Assembly (NCBI RefSeq): GCF_000444995.1
Contig: NC_022041.1
Coordinates: forward strand, 1,090,001 to 1,154,000
Direction of reading: 5' to 3'
Length of the DNA stretch: 64,000 nucleotides
Origin: Paracoccus aminophilus JCM 7686
Lineage (GTDB): Bacteria; Pseudomonadota; Alphaproteobacteria; Rhodobacterales; Rhodobacteraceae
Shown: positions 57,275 to 64,000 of the stretch, piece after piece
How the letters are laid out: every line of letters starts with the position of its first letter
Numbering within the stretch: position 1 is the first letter of the stretch
Made by a program: the position numbers and the translations under genes
The notes under the pieces: generated by a model
Database searches by the model: none
What the model saw: only the letters and a program-made list of their open reading frames with translations
Told to the model about the DNA's origin: nothing

Positions 57275-58074
57275 ACGACTTTCTGAAGCTCACGGGGGTT
57301 TCGCTCAGCCACGGGCCGCGTCGCGTTCTGGGGCCGCTCGATCTGACGCTGCGCGAGGGCCGGATCACCGCGATTTGTGGCGCGAATGGCAGCGGGAAAT
57401 CGACGCTGCTCCGGCTTTTGTCGGGCGGCGCGCCCAGTGCGGGCCGGGTGCTGCTCGACGGCCAGCCGCTCTCGGCTCTGCGCGGCAAGGCTTTAGGGCG
57501 CGAGATCGCCATGCTGGGTCAGCATCAGGAAAAGCTCGCCGGGATCAGCGTGCGCGAGCTGGTGGGCTTTGGCCGCTTCCCGCATCGGCGCTGGCTGCGC
57601 CCTGCGACGGCTGAAGACGCCGAGGCCGTCGCGCGCGCCCTGCGGCTCACCTTGCTCGAGCCCTTGGCCGAGCGCGATATTTCGGCGCTGTCGGGGGGCG
57701 AGCGGCAGCGCGCCTGGCTCGCCTTGGCCTTGGCGCAAGAGCCGCGCCTGCTTTTGCTCGACGAGCCGACCTCTTATCTCGACATCCGCTATCAGGTCGA
57801 ATTGCTGCGCCTGCTGAAGCAGCTCAATCGCGAGACCGGGCTGACCATTATCGCGGTGCTTCACGACCTCAATCAGGTGATCGAGCTTGCCGATGAGGCG
57901 ATCCTCTTGCGTGAAGGGCAGGTGATCGCGCAGGGCGAGCCCGCCCGGATTTTCACGGCCGACACGCTTCAGACCGCCTTTGGCCTGCGCCTCGATATGG
58001 TGCAGGAAGCGGGGCGGGCGCTGCCCTATTGCCGCACCGATTGGTTGGGCGAACCGGGTTTGGCCGAGGCATGA
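57271..58074 (+). CDS. fhuC: Fe(III)-hydroxamate ABC transporter ATPase FhuC
   Basis: A 267-residue ATPase of a siderophore importer: Walker A GANGSGKST, Q-loop in MLGQHQEKL, signature LSGGERQRAWLALAL, Walker B LLLLDEPTSYLD and switch His in VLHDLNQ. Overlaps both araC and fhuB (ATGA), so the whole group araC-fhuC-fhuB-fhuF is coupled. Confidence 0.95.
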   Translation: MNDFLKLTGVSLSHGPRRVLGPLDLTLREGRITAICGANGSGKSTLLRLLSGGAPSAGRVLLDGQPLSALRGKALGREIAMLGQHQEKLAGISVRELVGFGRFPHRRWLRPATAEDAEAVARALRLTLLEPLAERDISALSGGERQRAWLALALAQEPRLLLLDEPTSYLDIRYQVELLRLLKQLNRETGLTIIAVLHDLNQVIELADEAILLREGQVIAQGEPARIFTADTLQTAFGLRLDMVQEAGRALPYCRTDWLGEPGLAEA

Positions 58075-60014
58075 TCCGGCTTCGCGACCCCGGCGCACTT
58101 TGGCTTTTGGCCGGGCTTGGGCTGGTCCTGCTTGCGGCTTTAGAGCTGCGCGCGGGCAGTGGCGGGCTCATCGGCTGGTCCGATCTTCTGGCCCTGCCGC
58201 AGCGGCCAGAGACCTTGGCGCAAAGCTTGATCGAGACCGTGAAACTGCCGCGCCTGATCGCGGCGCTGGCCGTCGGCGCCGCGCTGGGCATGGCGGGCGC
58301 GGTCATGCAGACGCTTTTGCGCAACCCCTTGGCCGCGCCGGATATTCTCGCGGTCTCGAACGGCGCGCTTTTGATGCTCGCGGCAAATACGCTGCTCTGG
58401 CACGGGCTCTTTCCGCCGCTTTTAGCCACTGTGCTGGGCGGGCTTGCCGGGGGCGGGATCAGCCTGCTTGCAGGCGGCGGATTGCGCGGCGGCCCGTTGC
58501 GGCTGGCGCTGGCCGGGGTCGCGGTCTCGCTGTCGCTTTCGGCGCTGAGCACGCTTTTGATCCTGCTCGCGGATGACCGCGCCTCGGGGCTGATCGCCTG
58601 GTCGGCGGGGTTTCTCGACCAGACCGGCTGGGGACGGCTCGAAGCCACGCTGCCCGCGCTTGTGCTGGCGGGCGCGGTGATCCTTGCGATGGCGCGCACG
58701 CTTGATCTTTATTCGCTCGGCGCCGAGGTCGCGCGCAACCTTGGCCTCTCGCTGCTCACCGTCGGCGTGGGGCTGCTGGCGGCCATCGTGCTGGTCGGCG
58801 CGAGCGTCGTTCTTGCCGGGCCGATTGGTTTTGTCGGGCTGGCCGTGCCGAATATCGCGCGGCTCTTGGGCGTGACCCGCCATGCCCGGCTTTTGCCCTT
58901 CAGCGCGCTTGGCGGTGCGGTTTTGGTGGTGCTCGCTGACCTTTTGGCGCAGAGCCTTGGCCGCCACGGCGCGGCGCTGCCGACCGGCGCGCTGATCGGC
59001 TGCCTTGGCGCGCCGATCCTCTTGCTCGCGCTGCGCAATCTGCGCCTGCCTGACCGCGAAAGCCCGGCCGAGCCCTCGGGCAGCGGCCTCCACGCGGCAC
59101 CGCTGGCGCTTTGGCTTGCCCTCGCGGCCGGGGCGAGCGCTTTGGCCGGGCTGATGCTCGGCGACGGGTTAGCGATCAGCCTGCCTGCGCTGGCCGAGGT
59201 CGTGCCCTTCCGCGCGCCGCGCATCGGCGTGGCCTTTCTCGCGGGCGGTTTTCTCGCGCTCGCCGGGGTCTTGTTGCAAACGCTCAGCCGCAATGCCTTG
59301 GCCGCGCCCGAGACGCTGGGGCTGGCGCAGGCCGCGGCGCTTGGCGCGCTGGCGGCGCTCTTCTGGGGGATCGCGCCGGGCAGCCCCGCTTTCCTGCCGC
59401 TGGTCATGGCCGCGACTTTAGCCGCGCAGGGGCTGGCTTTGGTCTTTGCGGGCCGGACCGCTGCGCGGATGACGCTGGTCGGTTTGGCGCTGGCCACGAG
59501 CTTTGGCTCGCTTTCGGTGCTGATCGTGCTCTCGGCGCAATTGCAGGCGAGCGAGGCGCTGCATTGGCTTGCGGGCACCGTTCACGGCCGCAGTTGGAGC
59601 CATCTGCAGGCCATGCTGCCCTGGCTCGGGCTGGGCGTGGCCGCGCTTTGCCTTGCGCCGATGCTTGACCTTCTGCTTCTGGGCGACGCCAAGGCGCGCG
59701 CGCTTGGCCTGCGCCTCGGCGCGCTGCGGGCCGGGGCCGCGCTGATCGCCGCGCTCGCGGTGGCGGTGGCGGTCTCGACCGTCGGCGCCATCGGCTTCGT
59801 CGGCATCCTTGGCCCTCATGCCGCGCGGCGGCTGGCCGGGCCGCGCCATTTGCGGCTGATCCCCGCCGCCTTCGTGCTGGGTGGGATTTTCACGCTCTGG
59901 GGCGACACAATCGGGCGCGCGATCATGCCGCCCTATGACCTGCCCGCAGGCGCGGTGACGGCTCTCGCGGGCGGCCTTGCCTTCCTGTTCATCGTCCGCA
60001 AGAGGATCGGTTGA
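58071..60014 (+). CDS. fhuB: Fe(III)-hydroxamate ABC transporter permease FhuB
   Basis: A 647-residue double permease, two FecCD-type halves in tandem, which is characteristic of FhuB. Repeated signatures mark each half: RLIAALAVGAALGMAGAVMQ and RIGVAFLAGGFLALAGVLLQ with LLRNPLAAPDILAVS and LSRNALAAPETLGLA; also GPIGFVGLAVPNIARLL and AIGFVGILGPHAARRL. The ATG at 58071 overlaps the fhuC stop. Confidence 0.95.
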   Translation: MIRLRDPGALWLLAGLGLVLLAALELRAGSGGLIGWSDLLALPQRPETLAQSLIETVKLPRLIAALAVGAALGMAGAVMQTLLRNPLAAPDILAVSNGALLMLAANTLLWHGLFPPLLATVLGGLAGGGISLLAGGGLRGGPLRLALAGVAVSLSLSALSTLLILLADDRASGLIAWSAGFLDQTGWGRLEATLPALVLAGAVILAMARTLDLYSLGAEVARNLGLSLLTVGVGLLAAIVLVGASVVLAGPIGFVGLAVPNIARLLGVTRHARLLPFSALGGAVLVVLADLLAQSLGRHGAALPTGALIGCLGAPILLLALRNLRLPDRESPAEPSGSGLHAAPLALWLALAAGASALAGLMLGDGLAISLPALAEVVPFRAPRIGVAFLAGGFLALAGVLLQTLSRNALAAPETLGLAQAAALGALAALFWGIAPGSPAFLPLVMAATLAAQGLALVFAGRTAARMTLVGLALATSFGSLSVLIVLSAQLQASEALHWLAGTVHGRSWSHLQAMLPWLGLGVAALCLAPMLDLLLLGDAKARALGLRLGALRAGAALIAALAVAVAVSTVGAIGFVGILGPHAARRLAGPRHLRLIPAAFVLGGIFTLWGDTIGRAIMPPYDLPAGAVTALAGGLAFLFIVRKRIG

Positions 60015-60788
60015 ATGTCTCTGCCGAACACAGCCCCCGCGACGCCGCGCGCGCTCGATCTTCAGATCCGCACGAGGCTTGCCGGGCAGCCCGACTGGCT
60101 CGCCGAGATGCTGGTGGGCGGGGAGGATCCGCGAAACGGGCATCTCTGCGCGGATCTGATGGCCCCGGGGGGGCTCGATGCGGTGCTGCGCCTCTTTGGC
60201 GAGAACCACGAGGGCGCGGCGCGTCCGGCGGTCAGCTCGCTCTGGTCGCAGCATTATTTCGCGCTGCTGTGCCTGCCCTTGATCGCGGCCGCTTTGCCCC
60301 ATGACGAACCTGTCGCGGGCGCGCCCGAGCAGATCGAGATGATTTGCGACGAGATCGGGCGGCCGGTCGCACTGCGCCTTTGCGCAGGTTCGCCGCAAGC
60401 GACGAGCTGGGACGAGACCCCGCTCGATCCGTTGCTGCAAGGCCATCTTCTGCCGATGGTGGCGGCGATAGCGCGGGCGGGCGGGATCTCGGCGCGGGTG
60501 CTCTGGGGCAATGCCGCGCATTATATCGAATGGCTGATCGGCGCGCTGAAAGAGCAGGGACGGCTCTCCGAGACAGGCCAGCGCGGGGCAGAACTGTTTT
60601 TGCATCGCCTCAGCCTGCCCGATGGCCAGCCCAATCCCCTGCGCGACGCGATCCATTATCAGGGCTTGCCGCCCGCGCCGGAATGCCGCTCGCGCAAGAC
60701 CTGCTGCCTGCGCTATCTGCTGCCCAATGTGCCGACCTGCGGCACGCTCTGCCCGCGCCCCGAGATCCGCGCGCGGGCGCTGGGTTAA
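60015..60788 (+). CDS. fhuF: Siderophore ferric reductase FhuF
   Basis: A 257-residue cytoplasmic 2Fe-2S reductase that frees iron from imported hydroxamates. The C-terminus has the FhuF motif CC-x10-C-x2-C (CCLRYLLPNVPTCGTLC), which binds the cluster. It starts at the end of fhuB and its stop overlaps the end of the converging oxyR by 4 bases. Confidence 0.9.
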   Translation: MSLPNTAPATPRALDLQIRTRLAGQPDWLAEMLVGGEDPRNGHLCADLMAPGGLDAVLRLFGENHEGAARPAVSSLWSQHYFALLCLPLIAAALPHDEPVAGAPEQIEMICDEIGRPVALRLCAGSPQATSWDETPLDPLLQGHLLPMVAAIARAGGISARVLWGNAAHYIEWLIGALKEQGRLSETGQRGAELFLHRLSLPDGQPNPLRDAIHYQGLPPAPECRSRKTCCLRYLLPNVPTCGTLCPRPEIRARALG

Positions 60789-61711
60789 GGCGCGCTGCGA
60801 GGGGGCGGCGGGGCCAAGAGCTCGCCCCCGATCTCGGCGATCAGATCCGAAACCTCGTTGAGCAGCCGCGAGAGCGACGAGGTCTTGCGCCAGAAAAGAC
60901 CGATCCGACGGCGCAGCTGTTCATCCGAGAAGGAGAGCAGATGGATCTCTTGCCCGCTGTCCTGCCCGCGCCGCCGCGTCGCAAGCTGCGGCAAAAGCGT
61001 GCTGCCGACCCCGGCCACGACCATCTGGCGCAGGGTCTCCAGACTGGTGCCGCGAAAGCCATTGCGCTCATGCGCGCCGGACAGGCGGCAAACATCCAGC
61101 GCCTGTTCGCGCAGGCAATGGCCCTCTTCGAGCAGCATGAGCTCCTCGTGCAAAAGCGCCTCGGGCCCGATCCGGTCCTGCGTGGCCAGCGGGTGATCTC
61201 CGGGCACCGCGAGCAGGAAGGGCTCGGAAAAGAGCACCCGCCCGACCAGATGCGGATCGGCGAGGGGCAAGGCCAGCAAGGCCGCATCGATCTGCCCGCC
61301 TAGCAATTGGCGCAGCAGCAGATCGCTCTTTTCCTCGGTCAGAAGCAGCTCGACCGAGGGGAAGCGCGCGACGAAAGCCGGCACGATCTCGGGCAGAAGA
61401 TAGGGCCCGAGCGTCGGAAACACCCCGAGCCGCAGCCGGGTCGAGCCGGTCTTGCGATGGCTCGCCGTCTCGGCCCGGATCTGGGCGATTTCGTCGAGCA
61501 CGCGGCGCGCCCGCGCCACCACCGCTTCGCCCGCCGCTGTCAGCACAGCCTTGCGTGGCATGCGCTCGACCAGCGTGACGCCGAGCTCGTCTTCCATCTT
61601 GCGCAGCTGCGTCGACAGCGTCGGCTGGCTGACATGGCAAATCTCGGCGGCGCGGCGGAAATTCTGCTGATCCGCCAGCGCCACCAGATATTCGAGCTCG
61701 CGCAGGTTCAC
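60785..61711 (-). CDS. oxyR: Hydrogen-peroxide sensor OxyR (LysR family)
   Basis: A 308-residue peroxide-sensing regulator. It has an N-terminal winged helix (FRRAAEICHVSQPTLSTQLR) and the redox cysteines at exactly C199 and C208, as in E. coli OxyR (EGHCLREQALDVC). It lies 4 bases after the end of ahpF on the same strand, so it is probably transcribed with ahpCF and controls it. Confidence 0.95.
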   Translation of the reverse strand: MNLRELEYLVALADQQNFRRAAEICHVSQPTLSTQLRKMEDELGVTLVERMPRKAVLTAAGEAVVARARRVLDEIAQIRAETASHRKTGSTRLRLGVFPTLGPYLLPEIVPAFVARFPSVELLLTEEKSDLLLRQLLGGQIDAALLALPLADPHLVGRVLFSEPFLLAVPGDHPLATQDRIGPEALLHEELMLLEEGHCLREQALDVCRLSGAHERNGFRGTSLETLRQMVVAGVGSTLLPQLATRRRGQDSGQEIHLLSFSDEQLRRRIGLFWRKTSSLSRLLNEVSDLIAEIGGELLAPPPPRSAP

Positions 61712-61715
61712 GGTC

Positions 61716-63284
61716 TCAGGCCGCCTTTTCCTCCGGAGCCGAGGCCCGGATGAGATGATCGAAGGCCGCCAGCGAGGCTTTTGCCCCGTCGCCCGCCGCG
61801 ATCACGATCTGCTTGTAAGGCGTGGTCGTGCAATCGCCCGCCGCGAAAACGCCGCGCAGCGAGGTCGCGCCATGGGCGTCGACGATGATCTCGCCGCGCG
61901 GGCTCAGATCAACCGTGCCCTTGAGCCAATCGGTGTTCGGCACCAGCCCGATCTGCACGAAAATCCCCTCGAGGCCCAACTCGCGGCTCTCCCCGCTCGC
62001 CCGGTCTTCATAGACGAGCCCGGTGACGCGGCGGCCATCGCCCTTGACCTCGGTGGTCTTGGCCGAGGTCAGGATCGTGACATTCTTCAGACTGCGCAGC
62101 TTGCGCTGCAGGACATCATCGGCGCGCAGCTGCTGGTCATATTCGATCAAGGTGACATGAGCGACCAGACCGGCGAGATCAATCGCCGCCTCGACGCCCG
62201 AATTGCCGCCGCCGATCACCGCAATCGCCTTGCCTTTGAAGAGCGGCCCGTCGCAATGGGGGCAGAAGGCCACGCCCTTGTTCAGATAGGTCTCTTCGCC
62301 GGGCACACCCATCTTGCGCCAGCGCGCGCCGGTCGAGAGGATCACCGAGGCCGCCTCAAGTTGAGCGCCCGAAGCAAGGGTCAGCTGAAACCCGCCCGCC
62401 ACGGTCTCAAGCCGGGTCGCGGCCTGGGCATTCATGATCTCGACCTCGTAATCGCGCACATGGGCCTCAAGCGCGCCCGCGAGTTTCGGCCCTTCGGTAT
62501 GGCGCACCGAGATGAAGTTCTCGATCGCCATCGTATCGAGCACCTGCCCGCCAAAACGCTCGGCCACGACACCAGTGCGAATGCCCTTACGCGCGGCATA
62601 AACCGCCGCCGCCGCCCCGGCAGGGCCGCCGCCAACGATCAGCACCTCGAACGGCGCCTGCGCATTGATCGCATCCGCAGCGCGGTTGGCCGCGCCGGTG
62701 TCGATCTTGGCCAAAATCTCCTCGGCGCTCATGCGACCCGAAGCGAAGGGCTGGCCGTTGAGAAACACCGTCGGCACCGACATGATCTCGCGCGCCTCGA
62801 CCTCGGGCTGGAAAAGCGCCCCGTCGATCGCGACATGTTCGATGCCGGGATTGAGCACCGCCATCAGATTGAGCGCCTGCACCACATCCGGGCAGTTCTG
62901 GCACGACAGCGAGAAATAGGTCTCGAATTTGAAGCTGCCCTCGAGGCCGCGGATCTGATCGAGAAGCGCCTGCTCCAGCTTCGGCGGATGGCCCCCGACC
63001 TGCAACAGTGCCAGAACCAGCGAGGTGAACTCATGGCCCATCGGCAGACCGGCGAAGGTCAGGCTGATCTCCTCGCCCGGGCTCGACAGCGCGAAAGACG
63101 GCACCCGCGCCGCATCTTCGCCGCGCACCAGGGTGATCTTGTCGGACAATGCGTCGATATCCGCCAACAGCCCGAGCATCTCCTGCGATTTCGCCCCGTC
63201 ATCGGCAAAAGCGGTGATCTCCACCGGCCGGGTCACGCGCTCCAGATAGGCTTTGAGTTGGGTCTTCAGATTGGCGTCGAGCAT
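61716..63284 (-). CDS. ahpF: Alkyl hydroperoxide reductase subunit F (AhpF)
   Basis: A 522-residue flavoprotein that passes electrons from NADH to AhpC. Residues 1-200 hold the thioredoxin-like N-domain with the disulfide CQNC; then an FAD domain ([18 protein letters not shown]), a redox CPHC (AFCPHCDGP) and an NAD domain ([19 protein letters not shown]). Length matches E. coli AhpF. The start [14 protein letters not shown] is preferred over an upstream in-frame Met. Confidence 0.97.
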   Translation of the reverse strand: MLDANLKTQLKAYLERVTRPVEITAFADDGAKSQEMLGLLADIDALSDKITLVRGEDAARVPSFALSSPGEEISLTFAGLPMGHEFTSLVLALLQVGGHPPKLEQALLDQIRGLEGSFKFETYFSLSCQNCPDVVQALNLMAVLNPGIEHVAIDGALFQPEVEAREIMSVPTVFLNGQPFASGRMSAEEILAKIDTGAANRAADAINAQAPFEVLIVGGGPAGAAAAVYAARKGIRTGVVAERFGGQVLDTMAIENFISVRHTEGPKLAGALEAHVRDYEVEIMNAQAATRLETVAGGFQLTLASGAQLEAASVILSTGARWRKMGVPGEETYLNKGVAFCPHCDGPLFKGKAIAVIGGGNSGVEAAIDLAGLVAHVTLIEYDQQLRADDVLQRKLRSLKNVTILTSAKTTEVKGDGRRVTGLVYEDRASGESRELGLEGIFVQIGLVPNTDWLKGTVDLSPRGEIIVDAHGATSLRGVFAAGDCTTTPYKQIVIAAGDGAKASLAAFDHLIRASAPEEKAA

Positions 63285-63375
63285 GGCAGTCCTCACGGAA
63301 AATCGGTCCAATGGCTCCCCGACCGCTGCCGGAGAGCCTTTCTTCATCAGTCAAATACCCAAAAGTCGCGACAGA

Positions 63376-63939
63376 TCAGATCTTGCCGACGAGATCGAGC
63401 GAAGGCGCGAGGGTCTCTTCGCCTTCTTTCCATTTGGCCGGGCAAACCTCACCCGGATGGCTGCGGACATATTGCGCGGCCTTGATCTTGCGCACGAGAT
63501 CGCTCGCGTCGCGGCCAATGCCCTCGGCAGTGATTTCCATCGCCTGAATGATGCCATCGGGATCGACGATGAAGGTGGCGCGATCGGCCAGACCCTGCTC
63601 TTCACGCATCGCATCGAAGTTGCGGGTGATGATGCCGACCGGGTCGCCGATCATCGCATATTGGATCTTGCCGATGGTTTCCGAGCTGTCATGCCAGGCT
63701 TTGTGGGTGAAATGGGTGTCGGTCGACACCGAGAAGATTTCGACGCCCAGCTTTTGCAGCTCAGGGTAGTGATCGGCGACATCGCCGAGCTCGGTCGGGC
63801 AGACGAAGGTGAAGTCGGCGGGGTAGAAGAAGAACACAGCCCATTTGCCGGCAATGTCGGCATCCGACACTTCGATGAACTTGCCCTGCTTGAAGGCCTG
63901 CGCCTTGAACGGGCGGATTTTGGTGTTGATCAGAGCCAT
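63376..63939 (-). CDS. ahpC: Peroxiredoxin AhpC
   Basis: A 187-residue 2-Cys peroxiredoxin that reduces H2O2 and alkyl hydroperoxides. It has the peroxidatic Cys in [15 protein letters not shown] and the resolving Cys in [19 protein letters not shown] precedes the ATG. It heads ahpC-ahpF-oxyR; the promoter lies in the last ~60 bases of the window and beyond. Confidence 0.97.
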   Translation of the reverse strand: MALINTKIRPFKAQAFKQGKFIEVSDADIAGKWAVFFFYPADFTFVCPTELGDVADHYPELQKLGVEIFSVSTDTHFTHKAWHDSSETIGKIQYAMIGDPVGIITRNFDAMREEQGLADRATFIVDPDGIIQAMEITAEGIGRDASDLVRKIKAAQYVRSHPGEVCPAKWKEGEETLAPSLDLVGKI

Positions 63940-64000
63940 GATCGGGATCCTTTCTGGTTGGTTAAGGCCGATCTAGGGGGCCGATTTACGAATGTAAAAT

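Noticed and set aside
63940..64000. OxyR operator before ahpC
   Set aside because: An ATCGGCC direct repeat is visible, but no clear match to the OxyR ATAG-type pattern, and the region is cut by the window end.

Overview
The window reads as chromosome of a high-GC alphaproteobacterium, most likely a Paracoccus-like member of the Rhodobacterales. Supporting this are a ccoNOQP-ccoGHIS cluster preceded by two FNR-type boxes, the yacG/short RNase E-G/maf/infA block, a large phenylacetate (paa) cluster, and an araC-fhuCBF siderophore locus. I recognise 57 protein-coding genes and one tRNA. All calls come from reading motifs and context; no database search was run.

Layout. 1-8.3 kb: cbb3-type cytochrome c oxidase (ccoNOQP) and its assembly genes (ccoGHIS), ending in a strong bidirectional terminator. 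8.4-15 kb: housekeeping and envelope genes (SPOR-tailed D-Ala-D-Ala carboxypeptidase, clpS, an RsmC-like methyltransferase, an atypical SDR, a lipoprotein, hemF, a periplasmic hydrolase). 15.0-15.7 kb: an AT-rich stretch with no convincing gene. 15.7-23.9 kb: a four-gene cassette that is the most unusual part of the window. 24.0-26.3 kb: tRNA-Phe, yacG, RNase E/G, maf and infA. 26.4-31 kb: a FliM/SpoA-like protein, a NarL-type response regulator with its kinase, and a divergent Tat-exported metallo-beta-lactamase-fold protein. 31.2-52.9 kb: the phenylacetate region. 53-60.8 kb: hydroxamate-type siderophore uptake (TonB receptor, FhuD, AraC regulator, FhuC, FhuB, FhuF). 60.8-64 kb: ahpC-ahpF-oxyR.

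The phenylacetate region is a complete catabolic unit. PaaK activates phenylacetate, PaaABCDE epoxidises the CoA ester, PaaG isomerises it, PaaZ opens the ring and oxidises the aldehyde, PaaJ is the thiolase, and PaaI is the rescue thioesterase. A minus-strand run joins paaN, a complete branched-chain-type ABC importer (livKHMGF) and a fused enoyl-CoA hydratase/3-hydroxyacyl-CoA dehydrogenase. I infer that the importer carries phenylacetate or a related acid and that the fusion replaces separate PaaF and PaaH. A TetR-type (PaaR-like) and a PaaX-type regulator flank the cluster, and a shared operator-like motif lies in front of both main minus-strand operons.

The candidate undescribed system (15.7-23.9 kb) holds four co-directional genes. 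They are: a P-loop protein whose C-terminal part resembles the N-terminal region of IS256/mutator transposases without the catalytic domain; a type-I-secretion-like ABC exporter with Gln at the switch-His position; a HlyD-type adaptor with a long cytoplasmic tail; and a large protein that joins a cyanophycin-synthetase-like N-domain and ATP-grasp to a Mur-ligase-like segment lacking its P-loop and then to a CapA-type metallophosphatase domain. The arrangement suggests ATP-dependent peptide or polyamide ligation coupled to export. That function is inference.
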